Counted from the first letter of the stretch, positions 1 through 7,015 are shown. The stretch: 12,500 nt of DNA from Symbiodinium natans (GCA_905221605.1 CAJNDS010000632.1:1-12500); one strand, 5' to 3'. The notes: generated from the sequence alone by a model not told the origin. Translations and numbers: made by a program.

Positions 1-71
1 GGGCGCGGCGGGCGCGGCGGGCGGAGGGCGCGGAGGGCGTTTGCGGAGGGCATTTGCGGAGGGCGCGGAAG
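1..71. repeat. GC-rich minisatellite at window edge
   Basis: Irregular tandem units related to GGGCGCGGC and GGAGGGCGC, later with a GGAGGGCRTTTGC variant, run from the first base to about 71. The array is cut by the window edge, so its full length is unknown. No coding sense is apparent; the open frames across it follow from its lack of stop codons. Confidence 0.7.
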
Positions 72-340
72 GTGACTACCCCTTCAACCAGATACATCGC
101 GCGAACCCCTTGTCAACCGAATGTCATGCTCCCCGTCCGCGCTCCCCCATCTTTGTCCTCGCCCCCCGGAACCCGTCCAACCGCACATCCATGCATTTCA
201 CGCCACGCCCCTCTCCCAGCAAAATGTTCCGACCCCCTCCCTTCACCGTGACCCGTCAAAATTCATTCCGTCCGACCCTCCTCCATTGACCGTCTCCTCT
301 TCGTGGCCGCGCAGAATAGCGTTAAGCATCCTTAAGGCAC

Positions 341-342
<2 letters not shown>
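72..342. other. Unassigned C-rich sequence
   Basis: Pyrimidine-rich unique sequence with many short C runs. Frames are open here because C-rich codons rarely make stops, and the resulting Pro/Ser/Arg-rich peptides show no domain. I see no convincing gene, RNA or inverted repeat. Confidence 0.4.

Positions 343-379
<37 letters not shown>
343..379. repeat. Poly-G tract (37 G)
   Basis: An uninterrupted run of 37 G, followed after a short spacer by a second G run near 391-400. The run length is likely to be unreliable in sequencing and assembly. It could form G-quadruplex on the plus strand. Confidence 0.85.
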
Positions 380-380
<1 letters not shown>

Positions 381-767
381 CGCGGAAAGGGGGGGGGGGA
401 CTTCGGTCGATGGGGACTATATAAGCCCCCAGGCTCGACACCCTAAATCCAGGTCGAAGGAGGAGGCCGCCAAAGCCTAAACCCTTAAACCTAAACCCAA
501 AAATCGTGGGAACAAATCGAGTCAAATCCCAACGGCACAAGCGGGAGTAGGGTTGAGGGGCCTCGGGCTTCGAAAATGAGGAATCCGCCGCTCTCATGAG
601 TCTCATGACACTGAACCTAACAAGCCGATACACGTCAGGGTTTGGGGGTTTGGGGCCTTTGGGCTATGGGCCTGTCACTCTAACCCTTCGGACCAAGCTA
701 GAGGACCCAGTCCTGCAAACCACCAGCATTTTGCCTGCACAGTATATAATAATTCACACTAATTGTT
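380..767. other. Unassigned stretch with scattered CCCTAAA-like words
   Basis: It holds degenerate telomere-like words around 475-505 and a TATATAA at 418-424 that sits between GGGG and CCCCC. A minus-strand frame is open across much of it but ends in poly-proline encoded by the G tract and has no recognisable domain. No gene is called. Confidence 0.35.
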
Positions 768-862
768 TTGGATTTTCCGTCGTCGCTAAATCTAAACCCG
801 ATGCCTTTATTCCGCTTTTACGTCGCAGCTAAATCTCGCTAATTTGGTTCCGTCGCACACCT
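768..862. repeat. Dispersed TTCCGTCG-containing repeat, copy 1
   Basis: The words TTCCGTCG, CGTCGC and GCTAAATC or GCTAATTT recur several times in under 100 bp. A related stretch with TTCCGTCGTTGCGTCGCTAA lies at about 1958-2013. Both flank the palindromic cluster at 914-1540, so they may be the edges of one larger repeat family. I cannot align them rigorously by eye. Confidence 0.4.
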
Positions 863-913
863 AAAGAACAAAAGGCAGGAAACTCAACCCCCCCTCGAAT
901 GAGCCACCCAAGC

Positions 914-1540
914 GAATTAGCTGCCGATTCATTCTGGTTCGTTGCCTTCTGCCCCCTAACCTCAACCAAGTGAACTTAGCTGCTATAATTTGTCTGCTAT
1001 TGTTAATAGACTGTTGCTTCACTTCACCCCACACCTTTCCTCCCAGCAAAAATCAAACCAAACGAATTAGCTGCTAATTTGTTCGGTCACCCCTCCACGG
1101 TTGAGCCTCGATCGCCCAGCGAATTAGCTGCTAATTCGTTCGGTTCGCAGTTTAGGCTCGTCGCAACGAGTTAGGTCAAAACCAAACGAATTAGCTGGTT
1201 CGCAGTTTAGCCTCCTAGCACCAGCAAAAATCAAACCAAGCGAATTAGCTGCTATTTCGTTCGGTTCACCCCCCCCCCCTCCACCCGGACAGCCGCTTGC
1301 TGGGCAAGCTTGGGTTGATTGTAGTGCCAAACCAGCAGAAAACAAAACCAAGCGAATTAGCTGCTAATTCGTTCGGCTACAGTTTAGCCTCGTAGCACCA
1401 GCAAAACTCAAACCAAACGAATTAGCTGCTAATTCGTTCGCTTCACCCCTTGGACCGCCGCTTGCTCCAACACCCCTGAACACAGGCGGGTTCACGCAGG
1501 AGTTTGCGAATTAGCCGCTAATGCGCGAGCGGGTTAGCAG
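914..1540. repeat. Cluster of palindromic GAATTAGC-T-GCTAATTC repeats
   Basis: At least eight copies of a core beginning GAATTAGC start at about 914, 1064, 1121, 1188, 1242, 1354, 1419 and 1508. The fullest copies (1121, 1354, 1419) have two perfect 8-base arms around a single T and could fold as hairpins. Around the core a longer unit recurs: CAGCAAAA-TCAAACCAA before it, and CGTTCGG then AGTTTAGCCTC-TAGCAC after it. Copies are 54-150 bp apart and decayed to different degrees, with 1188 truncated. A stray relative of the flank occurs near 6824-6850. No ORF fits, and the cluster looks like a non-autonomous element or satellite. Confidence 0.7.
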
Positions 1541-1558
1541 CTATTTCGCGATTTGGTG

Positions 1559-1618
1559 AGGGGGATTCGAAACGCGAACCTTCACTTCTGAAGTCAACGC
1601 CTTGCCCGTGTCGCTACA
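1559..1618 (-). pseudogene. tRNA-like sequence, possible SINE head
   Basis: Read on the minus strand, 1616-1604 resembles an A box (TAGCGACACGGGC). It is followed by an ACTTC-A-GAAGT anticodon-arm-like palindrome and by GTTTCGAATCC at 1573-1563, which resembles a B box (GGTTCGAATCC). The order and spacing are tRNA-like, and a T33-CAG reading of the anticodon loop is possible. The T stem pairs poorly and I find no acceptor stem, so a working tRNA is unlikely. It abuts the palindromic cluster at 914-1540, which suggests a tRNA-derived short retroelement with decayed promoter boxes. tRNAscan-SE or a SINE library would settle it. Confidence 0.35.
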
Positions 1619-1676
1619 GAGGAAGTGGCCCATTTAACGCACACTGCCCCAAACGGAGTTGCGGCTGGTTCGTGCG

Positions 1677-1678
<2 letters not shown>

Positions 1679-1710
<32 letters not shown>

Positions 1711-1801
1711 TGCCCAACCCCCCCCCTACCCCCCCCCTACCCCCCCCCCCCTGCAACCCCCCCCTCCCCCCCCCCTGCCCCCCCTACCCTCCCCCCCCTG
1801 C
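1679..1801. repeat. Poly-C tract (32 C) and C-rich tail
   Basis: A run of 32 C is followed by about 90 bp of C runs broken by single T, A or TG. Poly-proline frames across it are artefacts of composition. Length here is probably unreliable in an assembly. Confidence 0.85.
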
Positions 1802-2061
1802 CCCGAGCAATGGGCCCTGGCCAGGACGGGCAGGATGGGTGCCCCCCAAAAATCGAAGTAGTTGGCAATCACCCCACCAACACCCCCCTCCAAGGACGCT
1901 TCGAGGTTTAGGGTTCAGGGTATGTGCTTGTCAGGCTTATTTCCTGCTATTTATTTTTCCGTCGTTGCGTCGCTAATTTTCTTAATTTCAATGTTTCCGT
2001 CGTTTCCGTCGCAATAATTTGGGCAGATTTTGCGCCCACAGAAGCGCTCGCACTGGGTCAC
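1802..2061. repeat. 3' flank of the membrane-protein gene, with second TTCCGTCG copy
   Basis: This is sequence downstream of the stop codon of the minus-strand gene at 2062. It holds a TTTAGGG-like scrap near 1908-1922 and, at about 1958-2013, the second copy of the TTCCGTCG repeat. I see no AATAAA-type signal that I would defend. Confidence 0.35.
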
Positions 2062-2967
2062 CTATGGCTTCGCCCCAAGGAGAGATCTTAGGACAACTCC
2101 GAGGCGCTGAAATAACACGGCATGGATCAGCGTACCGGCCATGGCCACTCCCGAATGTCCCGGCGGGAGCAGGGGAAGACCATATGCAAACAAGAATATG
2201 AGCCCAATGCTTATGAGTGGAATCAGAGACATACATACAATCAGTGTGTTCTTCATGCCCTCCAACCACCGATTGCTTGGCCTTGCCCGTGCGAGCTTGC
2301 AAACAAGCAGGACCCAATCCTTCAACGTTGGCATGCCCACGAGCCAAACCACCAAACCAGCAGCGAATACAGCCGGGGAGCTGTGACTCCAGAAGGGTCC
2401 TTCAACCCGTGAGAAGGTAGCGGAATAGTCCATGAAGCCCCACATCATTGGCGCAAATATTGCGATTGTTGACCGTGTGGTCAAAACTTGCTCAAGGTCC
2501 TGTTCCAAAATCTCCAGAACTTCTGAGCGCAGCGTGCGCTCAAACGATTCCGAGCTGCCGAACCAGATGCCCAGACAATCCTTCAAAATTTTTCGGTCGC
2601 ACATGCTAGGGGCACCGGATGGCGTGACGTGGTTGTGGGTGCAGCACGCACAAAGAGCTGTATCGAAGGAGACGGAGAGAAGTTGTCGCCTCATAGTGTC
2701 CAAATCTCGAAAATAGCTTCTCAAAGTGCTGACAAGCGCGTAGTCGACCACAAGGAGAACGACCAGGGTGACAAAAGTTGTGTTGAGGAAATAATACTGC
2801 GGAGTCGAAGGGGAGGCCCGCACCGCAGGCGACATTATGAAAGCAAGCACGCCAGCGGTCGCAGTCAGGAAGATTCCACTGCGAACTGGCCCCAGAAGGG
2901 TTGGCGCGATGATCAGCTTTCGCTTCTCACCCTCATGCTCGCTGCTTTTCAAGAAGGCCGCCAATTC
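2062..2967 (-). CDS. Exon 4 of the membrane-protein gene (C-terminal membrane domain)
   Basis: It starts at GAA (Glu) after the acceptor AGCCAG, giving ELAAFLKSSEHEGEKRK directly after RLWCLF of exon 3. No ATG begins the frame; it opens with TTG-type codons, as expected of an internal exon. It contains about six hydrophobic segments. Its soluble loop carries Cys-X-Cys-Cys, two His and a later CDR, followed by IWFGSSESFERTLRSEVL, a stretch I recall as typical of this family. The stop TAG is at 2064-2062. The plus-strand frames opposite it are shadows. Confidence 0.82.
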   Translation of the reverse strand, partial: ELAAFLKSSEHEGEKRKLIIAPTLLGPVRSGIFLTATAGVLAFIMSPAVRASPSTPQYYFLNTTFVTLVVLLVVDYALVSTLRSYFRDLDTMRRQLLSVSFDTALCACCTHNHVTPSGAPSMCDRKILKDCLGIWFGSSESFERTLRSEVLEILEQDLEQVLTTRSTIAIFAPMMWGFMDYSATFSRVEGPFWSHSSPAVFAAGLVVWLVGMPTLKDWVLLVCKLARARPSNRWLEGMKNTLIVCMSLIPLISIGLIFLFAYGLPLLPPGHSGVAMAGTLIHAVLFQRLGVVLRSLLGAKP

Positions 2968-4580
2968 CTGGCTCGCGGACCCTAGACACCCTGTGAAGCA
3001 TACTGATAGATAAGATCCTCTTGAACCCTAAACCCTAAACCCTAAACCCTAAACCCTAAACCCTAAACCCTAAACCCTAAACCCTAAACCCTAAACCGTG
3101 TGAAGAATTTTCCCAAGGGCCTAGGGCCTAGGGTCGAACAAGCACCACAACCTCGTGGTCCACGTTGGATCCCAGAGAACGAGCATCGACTCCGACCTTC
3201 GCAGAAGCCCGGCCAGACTGACCTAGGAGGGCAATTGGGTTTAGGGTTTAGGTTTTGGGTTTAGGGTTTAGTGTTTAGGGTGTAGGGTTTAGGGTTCAGG
3301 GTTGGAGCGAGGATTTTTTTTGTCAATTTTTTCTGTTTTTTTTTTTTTTTTTGTGTGAATTTTCTTGTTTTTTCTTGCTTTTCTTGTGGTTTTCAGAACA
3401 TGCCCTCCTGGTTCTGCCTGTCGTCCTCCTCTGTGGGAATTCTTTTCTGTGTATTTTTCTGGTTTTTTTGGTGAATTTTGCTGGTTTTCAGCTTCCGATG
3501 GCCTCTCAGCGGCACCGCGTGTCCGGAACAGGTCCAAATCTCAACGTGCTACAACAACACATTACGTCCAACCCTTCGTCCTTTTGCAACTCGCGCTTGG
3601 AGCGTCGGGGCGGCCATCGTTGGCCCCGACAGGACTCAAAAGCTAGTTAACGTCCGGGGCTGGTTCAAGAGGAACCTCGGATGCTTCAATCTGAAACTTT
3701 GCTTCGGTTTAGGGCTTACTGCGCATGTAGGCCGCAAACATTCTATCAGGATTTGCGGCTTATGGTGGACGATTTGGGTCTTATTAGGCTCTACGGTTTG
3801 CGGGGTCAAGGTTGCTCCTCGTATCATTGCCCCTTCAGTCCGGAACTACGGCTTAGGGTTTAGGGTGTAGGGTGTGTTGCGGGAAGCGGGGGGTTGGGGG
3901 GGGGGGCAGCCCCTCCCATTTGCAAACACGATTCTCGCATGATGGGTTTCCGAAAATGTGTGCATATGGCATATGCTTTGAGGCAAGCTTGCACGGCTTG
4001 AGAAAGCGGGGGGGTTGGGGGGGGCGCAGCCCCCCCCATTTGCAAACACGATTCTCGCATGATGGGTTTCCGAAGATGTGACGATTCTCGCATGATGGGT
4101 TTCCGCAAAAGTGTGCATATGGCAGGAACTACGGCTTAGGGTTTAGGGTGTAGGGTGTGTTGCGGGAAGCGGGGGCTTGGGGGGGGCGCAGCCCCCCCCA
4201 TTTGCAAACACGATTCTCGCATGATGGGTTTCCGAAAATGTGTGCATATGGCATATGCTTTGAGGCAAGCTTGCACGGCTTGAGAAAGCGGGGGGGTTGG
4301 GGGGGGCGCAGCCCCCCCATTTGCAAACACGATTCTCGCATGATGGGTTTCCGAAAATGTGACGATTCTCGCATGATGGGTTTCCGCAAAAGTGTGCATA
4401 TGGCATATGCTTGGAGGCAAGCTTGCACGGCTTAAACAAAGCGGGGGGGGGGGGGTTATTTCTTTCTTTCTTTCTTTATTTCTTTCTGTCTTTCTGTCTT
4501 TCTGTCTTTCTTTCTTTCGTTCTTTCTTTCTTTCTTTCTTTATTTCTTTCTTTCTTTCTTTCGTTCTTTCTTTCTTTCTT

Positions 4581-4613
<33 letters not shown>

Positions 4614-4716
4614 ATTTATCTCTTTCTTTCTTTCTTTCTTTCTCTCTTTCTTTCTTTCTTTCTTTCTCTCTTTCTTTCTTTCTTTCTGTCTTGCTTTCCT
4701 TCTTTCTTTGTTTCTC

Positions 4717-4759
<43 letters not shown>

Positions 4760-5872
4760 CTTTTTCTTTCTTTATTTCTGTCTTGATTTCCTTTCTTTCG
4801 GCCTTTCTTTCTTTAGTTCTTTCTTTTTTTCTGTCTTGCTTTCCTTTGTTTCTTTCTTTTTTTCCTTTCTTTCTTCCTTTCTTTCTTCCTTTCTTTCTTT
4901 CTTTCTTTCTGTCTCTCTTTCTGTCTTTCTTTCTTGCTTAAAAAACAGAAAAAAACACAAAAAAAAAAACCAGAAAAAAACACAAAAAAAATACCCTACC
5001 CTTCAGGGTTTGGGGTTTAGGGTGTAGGGTTTGTATAATTCTCCTTAAAGCCCAACAAGGGTAAGGATGGGCCCTTAAACCCCTCTGATGTTCCAGATGA
5101 TCCTCTTAAACCCAAAAGGGGAAAAATAAAATGTTCCAAGGGCCTGCCTGGCAACTATACCTTTCAGCTTTAGTTCTGCATTGCTTTGACTGATGCAGAT
5201 ACGGTCCAGGAAGACATGAGTCTGAGGCCGCCAAAAGATCGCTACCAGAGAAGTGGCCAAGAAACCAGACCACGTGGACCACACCGACCAGTGTTCTTTG
5301 CGGTAGTGTCCATCATGCCGGTCGAAACCAGGGAGGTCCAGGAAACAGAACAAAACCATCATCACAACAGCAACGAACATGCCCAACGTGATTGCCGCTT
5401 GGCCGTTGTAGATGGTGACGAGCGTCAAAATCTTCTTCCAGCACGCCCCATGCCATGAATGGCTCCAGAAGGCTGCTATCTTGTGGCTCCGCCGACTCTT
5501 TGAGTAAAGGTCGATACCTTTTGCGCCACGCAAAGCCTCGGTAGCCCACTAACCATCCTATGAAAAGGCTACCCTTCTTGGGTTTGTTGCTTCATACGGG
5601 GAACCTCGAAACCCAAAAAAAAGTGGCAAAAAAGGGCACCACTGGGGCGACCAAGAGGCTTGAAAGCCGTGCTGGAAGGCTCGAAAGGCGGGCGTCACCC
5701 TCAGAATCTCTGGGCTGGCGAGTTCCATTTGCGCCACAAACTCGGCCACGTGCGCAGCCTGCGCTTGCATGTCTTCGGCCGTGTCTGCTTCATCGTGGTC
5801 CCCCTGAAGAGAGAAGCCGATTTCGTCAGGAACTGGCCTCTGCAGCTCTTCTGAATTGTCCCATGCACTCAT
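2062..5872 (-). CDS. Multi-pass membrane protein with SHSW / FLD-ICI-Q / RLWC motifs, four exons
   Basis: Model: 5872-5699, 5548-5156, 3222-3136, 2967-2062, all phase 0, giving about 519 residues. The protein has an acidic N-terminus, then SHSW at about 87-90, two membrane segments (about 107-129, 151-165), FLDRICISQ at 171-179, LVLWDPTW at 203-210 and RLWCLFELAAFLK at 213-225. About six more hydrophobic segments follow, around 250-266, 279-299, 382-402, 418-441, 460-484 and 491-509. Between them lies a Cys/His cluster (CACC, HNH, then CDR at about 324-343) and IWFGS. I recognise this motif order from large uncharacterised dinoflagellate membrane-protein families; the function is unknown. The SHSW to RLWC half loosely resembles TIR-like folds, which is inference. 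Junction 1 is uncertain; junctions 2 and 3 are fixed by motif continuity. Intron 3 needs a GA donor. The introns are packed with repeats, yet the reading frame is intact. Confidence 0.78.
2968..3135 (-). other. Intron 3, filled by a telomere-type array
   Basis: The 168-nt intron is inferred from the motif join RLWCLF-ELAAFLK. It begins GACCCTAGG on the coding strand and ends AGCCAG, a GA-AG intron. Such donors are known in dinoflagellates alongside GT and GC. Ten perfect 7-bp telomere units make up over 40 percent of it. Confidence 0.65.
3026..3095. repeat. Telomere-type array (CCCTAAA) x10
   Basis: Ten uninterrupted CCCTAAA units on the plus strand, which read TTTAGGG in the direction of the host gene. 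Both flanks are unique sequence and the array lies within the intron between exons 3 and 4, so it is interstitial rather than a chromosome end. Confidence 0.95.
3136..3222 (-). CDS. Exon 3 of the membrane-protein gene (LVLWDPTW-RLWC, 29 codons)
   Basis: This short exon encodes VSLAGLLRRSESMLVLWDPT followed by WTTRLWCLF, the motif missing between the other two large exons. The acceptor is canonical, with a pyrimidine-rich GCCCTCCTAG just before 3222. After TTC the next bases are GACCCTAGG, so the donor is GA if the next exon starts GAATTGGCG; the identity of the flanking G leaves one base of slack. On the plus strand it lies between a perfect CCCTAAA array (3026-3095) and a degenerate TTTAGGG array (3238-3302). 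Confidence 0.75.
3238..3302. repeat. Degenerate TTTAGGG array
   Basis: About nine TTTAGGG-related units with variants (TTTTGGG, TGTAGGG, TTCAGGG) on the plus strand. Its orientation is opposite to the array at 3026-3095, with exon 3 between them. Confidence 0.85.
3310..3482. repeat. T-rich tract
   Basis: Long T runs broken by G, C or GTG, including TTTCTG followed by a T run and GTGTG. The A-rich tail of the microsatellite at 4938-4992 contains reverse-complement versions of similar words, so the two may be distant inverted relatives. The Phe/Leu-rich frames here are compositional. Confidence 0.5.
3483..3841. other. Less repetitive part of intron 2
   Basis: Mostly unique sequence with open frames in several phases and no recognisable protein. 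I find no motif of the host protein here. It could hold an unrecognised alternative exon, but nothing supports one. Confidence 0.3.
3842..4434. repeat. 283-bp tandem duplication with nested subrepeats
   Basis: The unit beginning GGAACTACGGCTTAGGG at 3842 starts again at 4125, giving two near-identical copies and a third fragment to about 4434. Each unit contains two subunits of about 115 bp, each with a G-run/C-run hairpin of the type GGGGGGGCGCAGCCCCCCC. The 25-bp word running from ACGATTCTCGC to GGGTTTCCG occurs six times in all. GCATATGGCATATGC and GCAAGCTTGC are further palindromes. Near identity of copies implies recent duplication. Peptides open across it are shadows of the repeat. Confidence 0.9.
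4454..4937. repeat. TTTC tetranucleotide microsatellite
   Basis: About 480 bp of TTTC units on the plus strand with occasional TTTA, TTTG, TCTC and TTTT variants. On the coding strand of the surrounding gene it is a GAAA purine tract inside intron 2. The Phe/Ser/Leu frames across it are not genes. Confidence 0.95.
4938..4992. repeat. A-rich tail with internal duplication
   Basis: The motif CAGAAAAAAACACAAAAAAA occurs twice in tandem with small changes, directly after the TTTC array. It may be the poly-A end of a decayed retroelement, although no retroelement body is visible. Confidence 0.6.
5156..5548 (-). CDS. Exon 2 of the membrane-protein gene (SHSW and FLD-ICI-Q motifs)
   Basis: The frame is open from a TAG at 5551-5549 and carries GIDLYSKSRRSHKIAAFWSH, the SHSW core, two hydrophobic segments and WRPQTHVFLDRICISQ. 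There is no in-frame ATG at its start, so it must be an internal exon. The acceptor is either TTAG at 5549 or CGAG at 5537. The 3' end is set at KGI with donor ATA|GTTGCC (GT at 5155-5154). Past that point the frame reads through the intron into sequence unlike the family. Joining KGI to VSLAGLL of the next exon restores the expected continuous motif. Confidence 0.78.
5699..5872 (-). CDS. Exon 1 of the membrane-protein gene (N-terminus)
   Basis: The ATG at 5872-5870 opens a frame starting MSAWDNSEELQRP that is strongly acidic (GDHDEADTAEDM) and continues to EILR. The proposed donor is AGG|GTGACG, with the intron starting at 5698. I favour this ATG because a pyrimidine-rich tract lies just upstream on the coding strand and no longer ATG-started frame looks protein-like. 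Acidic N-termini are common in this kind of protein, but nothing here is conserved enough to prove the exon. The frame runs on past the donor into sequence that looks non-coding. Confidence 0.5.
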
Positions 5873-5897
5873 GCTTAAAGCCGTCCGCGGGACGAGC

Positions 5898-5937
5898 CTT
5901 CCATGTGAAAAGAGAACAGGAAGCGAGCCAAGAGAAG
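5898..5937 (-). promoter_or_regulatory. Possible spliced-leader acceptor upstream of the membrane-protein gene
   Basis: On the minus strand a pyrimidine-rich tract (CTTCCTGTTCTCTTTTC within 5937-5907) precedes AAG|G, with AG at 5899-5898, about 26 nt before the ATG at 5872. Dinoflagellate mRNAs receive a trans-spliced leader at such AG sites. The role here is inferred from position only. Confidence 0.3.
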
Positions 5938-5952
5938 CCACCCGGTTGCACT

Positions 5953-6090
5953 GCATATGAAGTAGGGTATATGTTTCTTGTACCCCCAAAAGGACACCCA
6001 ATATATACACTCACCAATACTAAAAGGGAACCTTATATACACTCACCAATAACAGTAATTTAAACCCTACTTCATATCATGCTCTAACCC
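5953..6090. repeat. Dispersed repeat, copy A (ACTCACCAATA boxes)
   Basis: It shares order and spacing with copy B at 12226-12402: a CATATGAA start, then CCCNAAAGGACACC, then two TATAC-CTCACCAATA boxes exactly 32 bp apart (6003 and 6035 here), and then CCT-CTTCATAT. The sequence lies just upstream of the membrane-protein gene. There is no coding capacity. Confidence 0.7.
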
Positions 6091-6441
6091 AGTATCACTC
6101 ATGGAGTGCCCTAGGATGGCACTTCAAGCCCGCTGAAATTCCTGAATGCGATGCCCTTAAACCCCAGTAAGATAGGGGCCTTAAAAATGATTAGGGTTTT
6201 CCGTGGGGGGTAGTATAGTAGAACTGCAAAGGGACCATAAGGGAATAGAATTGGTAATTATTCCGACCCCTTTATTAAGCGAATACTGAAAACATCACAA
6301 TGGCCTACCCAGTGCTAGTAGGCCATCTACGCGACCCAGAATAGCAATCACCAGAACTGGATCCCGAACTCTGCGACTAATGCTGTGATACTGGCACTGG
6401 ACTTGCCGTTCTTTGAACCGTCGTCAAAATAAAAGCTCCAG
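6091..6441. other. Mostly unique stretch with one hairpin
   Basis: Both strands hold short protein-like open frames around 6310-6430, so neither can be preferred. A perfect 8-bp inverted repeat with a 9-nt loop lies at 6301-6325. No gene is called. Confidence 0.35.
6301..6325. repeat. Perfect hairpin, 8-bp stem
   Basis: TGGCCTAC at 6301-6308 and its exact complement GTAGGCCA at 6318-6325 flank a 9-nt loop. No T tract or other context assigns it a role. Confidence 0.6.
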
Positions 6442-6651
6442 TTTAGGGTTTAGGGGTTTAGGGGTTTAGGGGTTTAGGGGTTTAGGGGTTTAGGGGTTTA
6501 GGGGTTTAGGGGTTTAGGGGTTTAGGGGTTTAGGGGGTTAAGGGTTTAGGGGTTTAGGGGGCTTAGGGGTTTAGGGGTTTAGGGGGCTTAGGGGTTTAGG
6601 GGTTTAGGGGTTTAGGGGTTTAGGGGTTTAGGGGTTTAGTTGTTTAGGGGT
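6442..6651. repeat. Octameric TTTAGGGG array, about 25 units
   Basis: Apart from a first heptamer, nearly all units are 8 bp TTTAGGGG, with a few GCTTAGGGG and GTTAAGGG variants in the middle and a TTTAGTTG near the end. This is one G longer than the units elsewhere in the window, so the array expanded from its own variant. Confidence 0.95.
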
Positions 6652-6656
6652 TGCAG

Positions 6657-6747
6657 ATCTGGGTTTGTGGAGAAAACTGCCAACCCACATGGCTGGGTTA
6701 AGACCGAAGGCAGTTTCGTCTGTGTTTGTGCTGAGCTTTGGAAAGGG
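6657..6747 (+). CDS. Possible small exon between telomere-type arrays (strand uncertain)
   Basis: This unique island follows TTGCAG and precedes a CCCTAAA-type stretch. One plus frame has no stop and contains NPHGWVKTEGSFVCVCAEL, which recalls the C-terminal part of a calcium-binding EGF module (N-T-x-G-S-F-x-C-x-C). The earlier cysteines of that module are absent. A GA donor at 6748 would close it. The minus strand also offers a good acceptor and an open frame, so neither strand is secure. It may be a decayed exon or chance. Confidence 0.18.
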
Positions 6748-6755
6748 GACTACAC

Positions 6756-6794
6756 CCGAAACCCTACACCCTAAACCCTAAACCCCAAACCCTC
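6756..6794. repeat. Short CCCTAAA-type array
   Basis: Four to five degenerate CCCTAAA/CCCCAAA units on the plus strand, opposite in orientation to the array ending at 6651. Confidence 0.75.
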
Positions 6795-7015
6795 GTCGGA
6801 GGGGACGAGGGCTCCCCTAGGGAGTTTTAGCCTCTTAGCAGCAAAAACAGAACCCTCTGAAACCGAAGACAGGAACTACAGTCCGAGAAGCACCCCGTTT
6901 TGTAAACCGCGCGAATACCCGCCAAGACCCCTAAACCCCTCACCCCGCAGAATCCCTGAAACCCAACACCTCCACACCCAAACCCGGCGTACAGCCTGGG
7001 TTCAGGCTTTTTAAG
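6795..7015. other. Unassigned stretch with a relic of the palindromic repeat
   Basis: Around 6824-6850 the words TTTTAGCCTCTTAGCAGCAA resemble the flank of the cluster at 914-1540. The remainder is C-rich with scattered CCCTAAA words. Open plus frames exist but are low in information. Confidence 0.35.

Larger units (their letters stand above)
3223..5155 (-). other. Intron 2 of the membrane-protein gene, 1.9 kb of repeats
   Basis: Bounded by ATA|GTTGCC at the 5' end and CCTCCTAG at the 3' end on the minus strand. Reading the plus strand it contains, in order, a TTTAGGG-like array, T-rich sequence, a less repetitive stretch around 3483-3841, the 283-bp tandem duplication, the TTTC microsatellite with an A-rich tail, and another TTTAGGG-like scrap at 5005-5032. 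No coding region is convincing inside it. Confidence 0.65.

Noticed and set aside
418-424. TATATAA as a promoter
   Set aside because: No supported gene starts near it, and dinoflagellate promoters are not generally TATA-based.
1625-1976. Poly-proline ORFs in three plus frames
   Set aside because: Product of the poly-C tract; all frames are equally proline-rich.
2019-2985. Several plus-strand ORFs across this interval
   Set aside because: They are antisense to exon 4 of the membrane-protein gene, which has recognisable motifs and membrane segments.
3842-4405. CRISPR-like array because of the 25-bp word repeated six times
   Set aside because: The spacers are themselves repeated and the genome context is eukaryotic.
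3846-4439. Overlapping ORFs on both strands with repeated peptides
   Set aside because: The peptides simply mirror the tandem DNA duplication and occur in every frame.
4392-5027. Long Phe/Ser/Leu-rich open frames in both plus phases
   Set aside because: They are translations of the TTTC microsatellite, with no unique sequence or domain.
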